Assembly: GCA_019637955.1 (NCBI GenBank)
Contig: JAHBUS010000004.1
Span: forward strand, 1-64,000
Length of the DNA stretch: 64,000 nt
Direction: 5' to 3'
Origin: Pseudobdellovibrionaceae bacterium
Lineage (GTDB): Bacteria > Bdellovibrionota > Bdellovibrionia > Bdellovibrionales > Bdellovibrionaceae
Shown here: positions 1-8,742 of the stretch, in pieces
Position numbering within the stretch: the first letter of the stretch is position 1
Layout of the letters: every line of letters starts with the position of its first letter
Translations under genes and position numbers: made by a program
The notes under the pieces: model-generated
Databases searched by the model: none
What the model saw: the letters and a program-made list of their open reading frames with translations, nothing else
Told to the model about the DNA's origin: nothing

Positions 1-2108
1 TCGGCCTGACTCGAGCTTTGCTGAGCCGCCGCCGCGTTTTGCTGCGTGATCACATCCAGCTGCATGATCGCTTTGTTAATCTCCTGGATACCTTGTGCCT
101 GCTCTTGCGACGCGTGGGTGATCTCGCCCATCATGACCGCGGCCGTGCGCGCGTTTTCGGTGATCTTATTCAAAGCTTCTTGGCATTGTAGGGCCGTGGC
201 CTGACCCGAGGCGAGCCGCTCGCGGCCCGTTTCGACCAACCGGTCGACACGAATCTTGGTCTGTTCGACGATGCCATTTACTTTGGCGATGGAACCCGAG
301 AGCATGTCGGTGATCTCTTTGGCCGCGTTGCCGCTCATTTGAGCGAGGTTTCCGACCTCCTCGGCGACCACCGCGAAACCTTTGCCGTGCTCGCCCGCGC
401 GGGCGGCTTCAACGGACGCATTGAACGAAAGCAACTTGGTCTGAAAGACGATTTCGTTGATGACATTGGTTTTCTGCCCGATCTCCGAAATGATTTTGAC
501 GATCTCGGTAAACTCGCGGTTGCTCTCTTCCATCTGACGAAGAATCTCTTCGTTGTTCTCTTTGATATCCTGGATGGAACTGATCATTTGATCCATGCTG
601 CGCGAGCCCTCTTCAGACACGGCCTGGCTCAAATCGACCGCGGACTTGGTGCGTCCCGCGGATTCGGCATTTTGCTTCACCATGGCCGAAATCTCTTCGA
701 TCGCCGAGACGGTCTCTTGCAGGCCTGCGGCCTGCTGCGAAGATGAATCGCTCAGCTTCGTCGCCGTCTCGGCGCTCTGCAAGGAAGCTCCCGAGACTTC
801 TTGGCTTGAGTGCGCGAGAGACTGCACGATGTGGTTCAGGTTTTTGGCGATCGACTTTCCGAAAATCACGGCCACCGCCGCGATCAAAAGGGTGCCGGCA
901 ACCATAATCAAGAAGCTCATCATCGCGAGCTGACGGGCACCCGCATAGAGTTCATCGGCTCCCAGCTCCACAATGACGTGCCACTTGAGGTTGCGCACCT
1001 GAAACTCTCGATAGACCGAAACGACGGCAAGACCGTCGTAGGCCTGACCTTCAAGGTGCCCCTCCCCGCCCTTGAGAGCGGCGGCAATCGAGTCGCTTCG
1101 AAATTGAACCGCGGAGTTTTTCGCGAACATGGCGGCCACGGTGTGAGTGGATTTGTTGCGGAACGTGTCGGCCCGCAGTTTACCCTCTTGTCCGATGAGC
1201 AGCGTCTCGCCTTTTTCGCCAAGACCTTTTCGATCGCTCGCGATCACCGAAATTTTATCCAGAGGCAACTGCACGATCAAAGACCCCACGTACTTTCCTT
1301 GCGAAAAGATGGGGCTTGCGGCAAACGACGCCGGAGCTTCGTAAGAAGGCGTGTACGGCGCGAAGTCGTCCAAATAAATCTGTCCCTCGTTTAAAGAGCG
1401 CGAAGCTTCAAATGCCCGCGCGAGCCCCGATTGAGCCCAAGGACCTGTCCGCAGCGATGTCGCAAAATCAAGCTCTTTGAAAACGGTATAGACGATGCGT
1501 CCCTCAGGATTGACCAAGAAAATGTCGTACAGCCCGTGACGCTGAAGATGCGCACGAAAGTACGGATGCCACTTATGATGGGTGCGCGCATACTCAGAGT
1601 CGCGCTTGGCATTGATCATCTTGTCTTTCTCTCCCAAGACGTTCTCGTTAGCGGCAATGAAGTCATATTGAGCCATCGTCGCGGGCGCGTCGATCTTCGC
1701 AAAAATCTTTTCGATGTCCGCGGGCTCGCCCGCTTTTGAAATGTAGGTCTTTCCGAACTGATCTTTGTAGTACTTCATCAACTCTTCGCGACTCTTCATC
1801 ACGGTCGGGCTCGAAAGCGAGAGCGAATCGGGAAAGTTCTCAAAGGGGCGGGCAAATTCAAGCAATGCCTGCAAAGCGACCGGCGAAGAGGCCATGTCGA
1901 TCACGGCGCCCGCCTCGCCTTCAAAGTAATTGGCGATCTTCGAAGCTTTATCCTCGGCGACTTCCGAGGCGTTCTCCACACCCGCGGCCCGGAGCTCAGT
2001 TTGAGACATTCGGTAGGCGATCAGGTTGCTCAAAAGAAGGGGCGCCGCCCCGACCACGACGAAAGTGAGGACCAACTTTTTTTGTAAACTTATTTTATTT
2101 ATTCTCAT
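1..2108 (-). CDS. methyl-accepting chemotaxis protein (3' end cut off)
   Basis: Chemoreceptor that senses a ligand outside the inner membrane and controls the CheA kinase. Reading from the ATG at 2108, residues about 9-30 form a first membrane segment. A large extracytoplasmic sensor region follows, with a dCache-like look (GLYDIFLVNPEGRIVYTV). A second membrane segment lies near residue 400 (LAMMSFLIMVAGTLLIAAVA). No convincing HAMP domain follows. A long coiled-coil signalling domain carries the conserved hairpin tip near residue 560 (FQTKLLSFNASVEAARAGEH, then GFAVVAEEVGNLA). The reading frame is still open after about 702 codons at the window edge, so the C-terminus is missing. A sigma-28-type promoter lies just upstream. 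The ligand cannot be inferred. Confidence 0.95.
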   Translation of the reverse strand, partial: MRINKISLQKKLVLTFVVVGAAPLLLSNLIAYRMSQTELRAAGVENASEVAEDKASKIANYFEGEAGAVIDMASSPVALQALLEFARPFENFPDSLSLSSPTVMKSREELMKYYKDQFGKTYISKAGEPADIEKIFAKIDAPATMAQYDFIAANENVLGEKDKMINAKRDSEYARTHHKWHPYFRAHLQRHGLYDIFLVNPEGRIVYTVFKELDFATSLRTGPWAQSGLARAFEASRSLNEGQIYLDDFAPYTPSYEAPASFAASPIFSQGKYVGSLIVQLPLDKISVIASDRKGLGEKGETLLIGQEGKLRADTFRNKSTHTVAAMFAKNSAVQFRSDSIAAALKGGEGHLEGQAYDGLAVVSVYREFQVRNLKWHVIVELGADELYAGARQLAMMSFLIMVAGTLLIAAVAVIFGKSIAKNLNHIVQSLAHSSQEVSGASLQSAETATKLSDSSSQQAAGLQETVSAIEEISAMVKQNAESAGRTKSAVDLSQAVSEEGSRSMDQMISSIQDIKENNEEILRQMEESNREFTEIVKIISEIGQKTNVINEIVFQTKLLSFNASVEAARAGEHGKGFAVVAEEVGNLAQMSGNAAKEITDMLSGSIAKVNGIVEQTKIRVDRLVETGRERLASGQATALQCQEALNKITENARTAAVMMGEITHASQEQAQGIQEINKAIMQLDVITQQNAAAAQQSSSQA

Positions 2109-2133
2109 GATACCGCCTAGATAACTGTGTTAC

Positions 2134-2160
2134 TTATCGGCGATCTTTACAAAACCTTAA
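2134..2160 (-). promoter_or_regulatory. candidate sigma-28 (FliA) promoter of the chemoreceptor gene
   Basis: On the minus strand TTAA (2160-2157) is followed after 15 nt by GCCGATAA (2141-2134). The sigma-28 consensus is TAAA-N15-GCCGATAA, so the -10 element is perfect and the -35 core matches 3 of 4. It lies 26 nt upstream of the chemoreceptor ATG. Chemoreceptors are typical sigma-28 targets, and the anti-sigma-28 gene flgM is in this window. Confidence 0.65.
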
Positions 2161-2211
2161 CCTGGGCTTGCGTGGAGAAAAATCCATCTCAAGTTGAAGC
2201 AGGACCTGGAT

Positions 2212-2844
2212 TTAGATCAGACGTCCGTTCTGAATTTTTTGAATACGCTGGGCGAGCACTTCGAGATCGCGTTCATCATGAGTGATGAGGATGGCGGGAA
2301 TATTTTCTTCTTCAAGGACATCGCGCACCAACTCACGGGCACCGGCGCGCAGGTTCTCGTCGAGCGCCGAAAAAGGCTCGTCCAAAAGGAGCAAACGCGG
2401 ACGGCTCATCAACGCGCGGGCCAGCGCCACGCGCTGACGTTCACCGCCCGAAAGCAGCTGAGCTTTGGTGTCGAAACAAGACTGGAGGCCCAGCTTCTCG
2501 CCGAGCCTTGAGAGTGTCGAGCGCGCTTCGGCTTTCTCGATTTTTTTGGCTTCGGCGGCGAACAGAATATTCTGACGCGCGTTCATGTGCGGAAAAAGCT
2601 CGTAACTCTGAAAGACAACGCCAAGCCCGCGCTTCTCGAGGGCAAGACGGGCCAGATCGACGCCCTTAAAATCCCAGGTCAGGCCCGGACACGGCTCCAA
2701 TCCCAAGAGCACGCGAAAGACCGAGGTCTTCCCGGAACCGCTCGGTCCCCACAGAGCCGTGATCCCCTGATCGGCGATCTCCCAGTGCGGGATCTCCAGT
2801 TTGAAATTGCCGTAGTCGCGAATCAAATTTTTAACGACCGACAT
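2212..2844 (-). CDS. thiQ: ABC transporter ATP-binding protein, thiamine type (ThiQ-like)
   Basis: ATPase subunit that powers the permease encoded just upstream. Visible motifs are Walker A GPSGSGKT near residue 34, Q-loop FQSYELFPHMNARQN, signature LSGGERQRVALARAL and Walker B LLLLDEPFSALDEN with the D-loop, then H-loop ILITHDERD. At 210 residues it lacks the C-terminal regulatory domain of larger ATPases and resembles ThiQ. Its start overlaps the permease 3' end by 14 nt, implying translational coupling. Substrate assignment rests on the ThiB-like binding protein, so iron or another small solute remains possible. Confidence 0.8.
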   Translation of the reverse strand: MSVVKNLIRDYGNFKLEIPHWEIADQGITALWGPSGSGKTSVFRVLLGLEPCPGLTWDFKGVDLARLALEKRGLGVVFQSYELFPHMNARQNILFAAEAKKIEKAEARSTLSRLGEKLGLQSCFDTKAQLLSGGERQRVALARALMSRPRLLLLDEPFSALDENLRAGARELVRDVLEEENIPAILITHDERDLEVLAQRIQKIQNGRLI

Positions 2845-4255
2845 GGCCGAGCCTCCAGAAAAATGTAAACAGAAGACTTCCTGAGATCAGAATCAAGAAG
2901 CCAACCCCGAGCCCCGCCTCGATCCGGTAGCTCGACATCAGCGACTCAGAAAGCAGCGCCCAATTGAGATTTTGCGACAGCATCACCCGTCCCAAAGCAA
3001 ATTCGCCAAAGGCCCAGAGACTGACCACTCCCGCCAACACGCAGGCGATTCCCCAAATTTGAGGACGCACCACCCGGTGCCAGATCAAAAAATCGTTCGC
3101 GCCGAGCGTGCGCGCGATTTGAATCTGCGGCTCGAGAGACTCGAGCCGGCGGTCCAAACCCAAACGGAAAACCGGCAAAAAGAAAAGAAGCGCCAGCACC
3201 GAGGCATAGGTGATCAGGGGCGAAGCATCACCCCAGCCGATGAAGGCAAAACCCAAGAGCGCCGTGCTCGGCGCGAGCCAACCGCGCACCAGGCGCACGA
3301 TCGGATTTTGCGGGTAACCGATCGAGAACACCAACAAGAACAGCAAACACAAAAGACCCGCGCCCAGAGCGAGCGCCACGCTCGGGAGAGCCAACTCGCC
3401 GATCTGGCTCCACAGCCCCTCGATTTGACCGATGGCCCGAAAAGACTCCGGCAGCGTCTTGAGAAGCGGAAGCCAAAAGATCATCACGTAAACGGCCGCC
3501 GCGCCCAAGCCCCACCGGCTCGCCACCAGATGCAGCCTCTCCGCTCTCGCGGCTTCGAGCCGAGCCGGGCGCGAAGGGATCAAGAGAACCAGCGCCATGA
3601 TCGCGAGCTGCACGAGGCCGATACCGAGCGCTTCGCCCATTTGCGTGGAAATGCGAACCTTCTCGTAAATCAGCACCTCGAGATTGGTCGCGCGCCCGCC
3701 GCCGATGACCAGAGGAATCGAAAAACTCGCGAAGCAAAACGCGAAGATCGCAATCCCGACGGCCGCCAGATCCCAAACGATCAATCGAAATGAGCGGCGT
3801 AGAAACAAAAATCGCGGCGCGCCCATCACCGCCGCCATCTCGCTGAGGCCTTGCAACTTGTCTTCGATCGAGCGCGACAACAACACGGCCGCAAGACCCG
3901 CGTTCATGAAGCCTTGAACGAACACGACGCCGATGAGCCCGACCGGAAACGGATCGACCCACGCCAGAAACGATAGCAGCACGAACAGCGGCGGCAGGAG
4001 CGAGGGCAGCAGCAGTGCCCAAGACAGAACGCCTTTCAGACGCGGACCGGCCCACCAAAGGCCCGGCATCAACGTGAAGGCCGCGATCAGGGCGATCAGC
4101 GACGAAAGCACGCCTTGATAAAGCGAGTTTTTCAAGGCCCAGAGAAGCTCGTCGGTTTCGGGTAGACCGATCCCGCCGATCTGGCGGGCCAATAAAAGAT
4201 AAGGCAGGGCGAGGGTCAAGACCGCGAGGAGAAAAATCCCCCGACTGATCGTCAT
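2831..4255 (-). CDS. thiP: ABC transporter permease with two fused permease halves (ThiP-like)
   Basis: Inner-membrane channel of a binding-protein-dependent importer. About 474 residues with roughly 11-12 hydrophobic segments, arranged as two permease halves as in ThiP and FbpB families. The first half carries the coupling stretch PRFLFLRRSFRLIVWDLAAV followed by a segment like the ThiP signature (SFSIPLVIGGGRATNLEVLI). The second half has a matching coupling loop (ARTLGANDFLIWHRVVRPQI). The ATG at 4255 was chosen because it sits 2 nt after the stop of the binding-protein gene; an in-frame start 30 nt earlier would overlap that gene. Confidence 0.82.
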   Translation of the reverse strand: MTISRGIFLLAVLTLALPYLLLARQIGGIGLPETDELLWALKNSLYQGVLSSLIALIAAFTLMPGLWWAGPRLKGVLSWALLLPSLLPPLFVLLSFLAWVDPFPVGLIGVVFVQGFMNAGLAAVLLSRSIEDKLQGLSEMAAVMGAPRFLFLRRSFRLIVWDLAAVGIAIFAFCFASFSIPLVIGGGRATNLEVLIYEKVRISTQMGEALGIGLVQLAIMALVLLIPSRPARLEAARAERLHLVASRWGLGAAAVYVMIFWLPLLKTLPESFRAIGQIEGLWSQIGELALPSVALALGAGLLCLLFLLVFSIGYPQNPIVRLVRGWLAPSTALLGFAFIGWGDASPLITYASVLALLFFLPVFRLGLDRRLESLEPQIQIARTLGANDFLIWHRVVRPQIWGIACVLAGVVSLWAFGEFALGRVMLSQNLNWALLSESLMSSYRIEAGLGVGFLILISGSLLFTFFWRLGHVGR

Positions 4256-4257
4256 CC

Positions 4258-5289
4258 TCACTCCATCCGGCGCAGCGCCGACCATTTTCTCAAGAGACGC
4301 TCACGCTCGGCTTGCGAGGGGACGCTCTCGTAGGGGCGCAGCTTATAAGGGGGGATCTCGGCGAAGATGGTTCCGTCCTTCACGCCCTTGATGACCGGAA
4401 ACATGTAGTTTTTTTCCATGATGACCTTTTGCCCGTCTTTCGACAAAACAAGGTCGGCGAATTTCTGCGCGAGTTCGCAATTCTGGCAGTTGGCGGGGAT
4501 GCCCATGAATTCGAATTGCAGCGGGTGGCCTTCGTTCAACTCCACCGCCACGACGTCGAGATTTTTTTCTTCGACTTTGTGGTACACGGGCGACGTCGTG
4601 TAGCTGAACACCGTGGCCGCTTGGCCTTTGGTGAACAGACCGTAAGCCATCGACCAGCTGGTCGAGTACGCTTTGACTTGCGGATTGAATTTTTTGAGAT
4701 ACTCCCAAGCGCCGTCTTCGCCGCGAACTTGAATCAACCAAAGCAAAAACTGCAAGCCCGGCGACGAGGTGCGCGGATCTTGCATCGCGATCTGCCCCTT
4801 CCACTCGGGCTTCAGGAAATCGTCCAGAGTTTTGGGAAACTGCGGGAGTTCGGATTTACGGAACACAAAGCTCATCACGCCGAAATCGAAGGGCACGAAC
4901 TCCGCGCTGCTCATCGCGGGCTTGGCGTCGTCTTCGAACTCAAGATTTTGGACGGAGATGGTTTTCCAGTTGATCCCGGCCTTGGCCATTTCGAGGTCGT
5001 ACTGATCAAAGCCCAAAACGATGTCGGCACCGACTCGGGCCTCAGACTTCAAACGCTGCATCAGAATGGTCGAATCGGCGCCGTCAAAAAACTCCACGCG
5101 GCAGTCGCAGGTCTGTTCAAACTGCGTGCGCAGCCAGGGGCCAGGCCCCCACTGAGCGATGAACGACGAGGACGCGAACACGCGAAGAACGGGCTTGGTT
5201 TCTTTCGAAGGGTCGCGGCTGCTCTTGATGAAGAGCGCCAAGAACAGACCCGCGAACACGACGACGAGAAAAGACAGGAAGTGTTTCAT
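4258..5289 (-). CDS. thiB: periplasmic substrate-binding protein, thiamine type (ThiB/TbpA-like)
   Basis: Periplasmic receptor that delivers substrate to the ThiP/ThiQ-like transporter. An N-terminal hydrophobic segment (FLSFLVVVFAGLFLALFI) can serve as signal or anchor. The mature part matches the ThiB pattern: VFASSSFIAQWGPGPWL, a paired-Cys stretch (FEQTCDCRVEF), then GADIVLGFDQYDLEMA, and YSTSWSMAYG further on. Length 343 is close to E. coli ThiB. No thiamine pyrophosphate riboswitch is visible upstream: the preceding gene ends only 1 nt away, so regulation would have to act further up the operon. Confidence 0.8.
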   Translation of the reverse strand: MKHFLSFLVVVFAGLFLALFIKSSRDPSKETKPVLRVFASSSFIAQWGPGPWLRTQFEQTCDCRVEFFDGADSTILMQRLKSEARVGADIVLGFDQYDLEMAKAGINWKTISVQNLEFEDDAKPAMSSAEFVPFDFGVMSFVFRKSELPQFPKTLDDFLKPEWKGQIAMQDPRTSSPGLQFLLWLIQVRGEDGAWEYLKKFNPQVKAYSTSWSMAYGLFTKGQAATVFSYTTSPVYHKVEEKNLDVVAVELNEGHPLQFEFMGIPANCQNCELAQKFADLVLSKDGQKVIMEKNYMFPVIKGVKDGTIFAEIPPYKLRPYESVPSQAERERLLRKWSALRRME

Positions 5290-5290
5290 G

Positions 5291-5773
5291 TCACCACCAG
5301 ATGCCGCGACGGCGCTTGAAGAAGTAGTAGTCGAAACCGAGGCAGCGGCCCGCGCCGATCCATGCCAGCAAAAGATGCGTGGCCATCAAAAGGCGCGGCA
5401 GATCGTCATGACCGGGACCGGCGAGCACCAATTGATTGAGGGCCATCAAGGCCGCCAAGATCGCGATCGGGCGCACGACGTAACCGAGCAGGTACGAGAT
5501 CGCGATGGCGAATTCAAGAGCCACGACGATGAACGCGAACGTCTGCCAATGCGGAATAAAAATCGTTTCGATGACGTTCTTGTACCAAAGAGGGGCTTGC
5601 AGCGTGGGCAGGATCTCGGCGATTTCGCCGGCGAGGCGTGGACGGGTCAGGTAATCGGCATTGAACTTGAGCAACGCAGCTTGCAGGTACGTGTACCCAA
5701 GAAACACGCGCAAGAACGACAAAGGAACCAAATGGCCGACGTATTTTACACTCTCAAAAAACGCTGCAAACAC
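5291..5773 (-). CDS. DoxX-like integral membrane protein
   Basis: Small membrane protein of 160 residues with about four hydrophobic segments and a DoxX-like opening (FLRVFLGYTYLQAALLKF). DoxX proteins are poorly characterised; some relate to thiosulfate:quinone oxidoreductases. It begins with GTG at 5773, 38 nt after nth ends, and stops 1 nt before the thiB-like gene, so it is probably cotranscribed with both. A role linked to the transporter is not shown by the sequence. Confidence 0.6.
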   Translation of the reverse strand: MFAAFFESVKYVGHLVPLSFLRVFLGYTYLQAALLKFNADYLTRPRLAGEIAEILPTLQAPLWYKNVIETIFIPHWQTFAFIVVALEFAIAISYLLGYVVRPIAILAALMALNQLVLAGPGHDDLPRLLMATHLLLAWIGAGRCLGFDYYFFKRRRGIWW

Positions 5774-5810
5774 GATTACCCCGTGGCGCCTGACGGCGCC
5801 TCTCTACCAG

Positions 5811-6455
5811 TCATTTGACCCCACGCTGGGGACAGAGGTCAAACAAGAAGCAGGCGTCGCACTGCGGGCGGCGGGCCTTGCAGATTTGGCGGCCATGGTA
5901 GATCAAAAGATGCGGCAGCAAGATCCAATCTCGTTTGTCGATCATCTCGCTCAGTTCGCGCTCGATGATCACGGCGTTGTCCGACTTGGTCCAACCGAAA
6001 TGAAACGACAGACGCGCGACGTGCGTGTCGACGACAACCCCGCTCGCGATCCCGAACGCATTGCCGAGCACGACGTTCGCGGTTTTGCGCCCCACTCCCG
6101 CCAGCTCCACGAGCTCCTCGAGCGTGCGCGGCACTTCGCCGCCATGGCGCTCGACCAAAGCCTGGGCGCAGGCTTTGATGTTCTTGGCTTTGTTTTGGTA
6201 AAAGCCGGCCGAACGGATCAACTCTTCGAGATGCTTTTGATCGGCCTGGGCCATGGCCGAGGGCGTGGGGTACGCCTTGAAAAGTCCTTTGGTCACGATG
6301 TTCACGCGCTCGTCCGTGCACTGCGCGGAGAGGATCGTCGCGATCAAAAGCTGAAACGGACTCTCATGGTCCAGGGCGCAGTGGGCGTCGGGATAATGCG
6401 ATTTGAGCAAGTCGAGGGTCGGGTTGACCGGGGCCTTTTTAGGCTTTGTCGCCAA
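5811..6455 (-). CDS. nth: endonuclease III (DNA glycosylase/AP lyase)
   Basis: Removes oxidised pyrimidines and cleaves AP sites in base-excision repair. The helix-hairpin-helix with catalytic Lys is visible (ELAGVGRKTANVVLG) and the catalytic Asp lies in VVDTHVARL. The iron-sulfur cluster ligands follow the exact C-X6-C-X2-C-X5-C spacing near the C-terminus (ICKARRPQCDACFLFDLC). I chose the TTG at 6455 (214 residues), which overlaps the ferredoxin gene by 17 nt and gives the family length. An ATG at 6542 would add 29 residues of Lys/Pro-rich sequence, overlapping ferredoxin by 104 nt. Confidence 0.9.
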   Translation of the reverse strand: MATKPKKAPVNPTLDLLKSHYPDAHCALDHESPFQLLIATILSAQCTDERVNIVTKGLFKAYPTPSAMAQADQKHLEELIRSAGFYQNKAKNIKACAQALVERHGGEVPRTLEELVELAGVGRKTANVVLGNAFGIASGVVVDTHVARLSFHFGWTKSDNAVIIERELSEMIDKRDWILLPHLLIYHGRQICKARRPQCDACFLFDLCPQRGVK

Positions 6456-6678
6456 AGTCGCCGATGGCTTCGACGGGACATCCTTCCATGGCTTCTTTGC
6501 AGGCGCTTTCTTCGTCAGGATTTTCGGGCTGTTTCGAGACATAGGCGTGACCTTCGTCCTCGTCCATCTTGAAGTTATTCGGTGCCGCCAAAACACAGGC
6601 GTCGCAAGCGATACAAGACTGGTCGACAAACATTTTGCCGTCCTGGTTTTGTTTCCACTTTTGCGAGAGCTCCGCCAT
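6439..6678 (-). CDS. small [4Fe-4S] ferredoxin
   Basis: Electron carrier of 79 residues with a single cluster motif: Cys at about 22, 25 and 28 (DQSCIACDACVLAAP) and the fourth Cys in GCPVEAI near residue 65. The middle is acidic, typical of bacterial single-cluster ferredoxins. It is the first gene of the leftward run that continues with nth, itself a [4Fe-4S] enzyme, and the DoxX/thi genes. A redox partner cannot be named from this sequence. Confidence 0.85.
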   Translation of the reverse strand: MAELSQKWKQNQDGKMFVDQSCIACDACVLAAPNNFKMDEDEGHAYVSKQPENPDEESACKEAMEGCPVEAIGDFGDKA

Positions 6679-6733
6679 GGTTCCTCCGGGGCTCCTTGAG
6701 GGGTGCCCATTAGTCGTGATTTTTTATGATGCT

Positions 6734-6761
6734 TTGGGACTCGTGTCAAATAGGATAAAAT
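6734..6761 (+). promoter_or_regulatory. candidate sigma-70-type promoter
   Basis: TTGGGA (6734-6739) and TAAAAT (6756-6761) are separated by 16 nt. They lie about 30 nt upstream of the acetyltransferase start, in the gap between divergent genes. Confidence 0.4.
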
Positions 6762-6791
6762 GAGGGGACAGCCCAGTGACAGGAGGTGACC

Positions 6792-7877
6792 ATGGAAGGT
6801 CCCAGAGCGCCCCGAGAGGCGGAACTCCCCGATTTGCTGAAATTTTTGGACAAGGCCCTGCGCCCCGACCAGCAATGGTCGATCCAGAACGAGTACCCCA
6901 CGGCCCTCGGCAAACAGAACATCAATAACATCCGCATCATCACCGAAAACGACCGCTTTTTGTCGCACGCCGTGATGAAGCCGCTCATCATCAAAACGCC
7001 CTTGATGATCTACAAGGCCGCCGCGATCGGCAGCGTTGTCACGGATCAAGACCACCGCGGCCAAGGCCTTTCGAGCCAAATTTTGGACTCGTGCCTGGTC
7101 GAAGCCCAGGCCCAGGATTGCGACTTCGCGATCCTTTGGACCAACCTCTACGACTTCTACCGTAAAATCGGCTTCGAACTCGCGGGTTTCGAGGAGAGCG
7201 TGGTCTTTGAAAAAGAGTTCGCGGTTCCCGCGCACGATCTTATTTTTAAGACCGGCTCGCAAGTGTCTTCCGAGGCGATTCTGCGACTTTACACGAAGCA
7301 CGCCGTGGGCACGGCCCGCAATGCCGAAGAGGTTCGCAAATTCTTGCAAATCCCGAAGAGCCAAGTGCACACCGCTTGGGACAAATCCGGCCAGCTGGTC
7401 GCTTACGCCGTCGAAGGCAAGGGCGCCGATCTCACCGACTACGTCCACGAATGGGGCGGATCGGTGTCGGCGCTGCTCGCGTTGATGTCGCATTTGCGCA
7501 AAACGAAAGCGCGTCCGTTCACGATGATTCTGCCGAACCATTCGGTGAATCTGCTCGTGCAGCTGCAAAAACTGCCGGTCACCATCAATCAAGGTTACCT
7601 CGGCATGATCAAAATTTTAAAGCCCGAGGCTTTTTTCGCCAAAATTCAGAAGGCCGCGCGCACGCTCGGGATCAGCGATTTGACCTTGGAAACCGTCGGC
7701 GACGGCAGCTTCCGCGTGGGGTTCGCGGGCGATCTGCGCACGCTTCCGAGCGAACGCGACCTGGTCCGCTTTATCTTTGGGCCTGGCGATGACTTGGGCT
7801 TTTTACCGAGTTCGGCGCAAAAATCGGAACGCATCTTTCCTCTTCCACTTTGGTTCTGGGGTTGGGACTCGATATGA
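6792..7877 (+). CDS. GNAT-family N-acetyltransferase
   Basis: Probably transfers an acetyl group from acetyl-CoA to an unknown acceptor. The acetyl-CoA-binding motif A is visible near residue 80 (GSVVTDQDHRGQGLSSQIL), followed by LWTNLYDFYRKIGFELAG, a typical GNAT strand-helix region. The remaining 200 residues carry a second domain without obvious motifs, as in two-domain GNAT proteins. The ATG at 6792 follows a strong AGGAGG at 6781-6786; a GTG 6 nt earlier is less likely. It overlaps the next gene by ATGA. Confidence 0.8.
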   Translation: MEGPRAPREAELPDLLKFLDKALRPDQQWSIQNEYPTALGKQNINNIRIITENDRFLSHAVMKPLIIKTPLMIYKAAAIGSVVTDQDHRGQGLSSQILDSCLVEAQAQDCDFAILWTNLYDFYRKIGFELAGFEESVVFEKEFAVPAHDLIFKTGSQVSSEAILRLYTKHAVGTARNAEEVRKFLQIPKSQVHTAWDKSGQLVAYAVEGKGADLTDYVHEWGGSVSALLALMSHLRKTKARPFTMILPNHSVNLLVQLQKLPVTINQGYLGMIKILKPEAFFAKIQKAARTLGISDLTLETVGDGSFRVGFAGDLRTLPSERDLVRFIFGPGDDLGFLPSSAQKSERIFPLPLWFWGWDSI

Positions 7878-8710
7878 ATAAAAATCGCAATTGGGTCTTC
7901 ATGGTCGGCGTGACCATCGAAGCCTTGGTGTTCGTGTTGATTTTCGCGGGCTGTATGAAGGAGCCGGACTTCAAGCAGGAGTTCGGTGACGAGGTGGCCG
8001 CCGCCGATATCGATTCGGCGCTCAAGGGGATCTACGATCAAACCGCGAGCCCCTACGACATTAAAAAAGGCGAGTTCTCTTACATGGAGCGCACGCAGAC
8101 GATCGAAACCATGCCGCCGGTGCTGCTGCTTCAACGCGGCGACACGGTCACCAATCGCGTGGACACGGCCCACGAAATCACGTTCACGATCGTGAGCGAA
8201 ATCCGCGAACTGATCGACGGCGTGATGAAGCCCTCGCGCGAAGAAAAAGAAGTTCCGCTGCGCAAAGAGTCCAGCGTCTTGTCGGTGCCCGCCGATGAAG
8301 TCGTGGGCGTGAAAGACAATAAAAACATTTCTTGGTCGGCCGTGCGCGATCACGACGTGACGACCAAAGCCCGCATCACGTACCACCGTCTTTCAAAAGT
8401 CGATGGTTTTATTCAAGTGCCGCCTTTGGTGCAAACGCACCCCAACTGCGGCGGCCTCGGAACGCATGCCTGCCACGACCCACTTCCCGTGTCGGTGCTC
8501 CGCTTTGACCGCGTCGACTGGGATGACACCGACGCCGGGACGAAGACCTCGTACCTGTTCGTTTTCAGCCCCAAGGTTCCCTATTTCGCCTCGCAACTTT
8601 TGGGTTGCGCCGAAACCACGGTCCCCTATCAGGGCCAGCGCGTAAAGCTGCGCCAGTGCGACGAAGTTAAAGATTTCACCTTCGGGCAAGACCCGGCGCC
8701 CACTCCTTGA
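7874..8710 (+). CDS. predicted lipoprotein of unknown function
   Basis: The ATG overlaps the upstream stop (ATGA), giving 278 residues. A hydrophobic N-terminal segment ends in a lipobox-like IFAGC with Cys27, so the mature protein is probably lipid-anchored. Three further Cys-containing spots (HPNCGGLGTHACHD, LLGCAETT, LRQCDEV) could form disulfides in the periplasm. I recognise no family. Its coupling to the acetyltransferase gene suggests cotranscription only. Confidence 0.75.
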   Translation: MNKNRNWVFMVGVTIEALVFVLIFAGCMKEPDFKQEFGDEVAAADIDSALKGIYDQTASPYDIKKGEFSYMERTQTIETMPPVLLLQRGDTVTNRVDTAHEITFTIVSEIRELIDGVMKPSREEKEVPLRKESSVLSVPADEVVGVKDNKNISWSAVRDHDVTTKARITYHRLSKVDGFIQVPPLVQTHPNCGGLGTHACHDPLPVSVLRFDRVDWDDTDAGTKTSYLFVFSPKVPYFASQLLGCAETTVPYQGQRVKLRQCDEVKDFTFGQDPAPTP

Positions 8711-8742
8711 CGGAGGCGCCGGCCGCGCTCTAGAAGTGCGGT

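Noticed and set aside
6543-7592. Long upstream extension of the nth frame on the minus strand
   Set aside because: It is the antisense shadow of the acetyltransferase gene and covers the ferredoxin gene; the nuclease domain starts near 6455.
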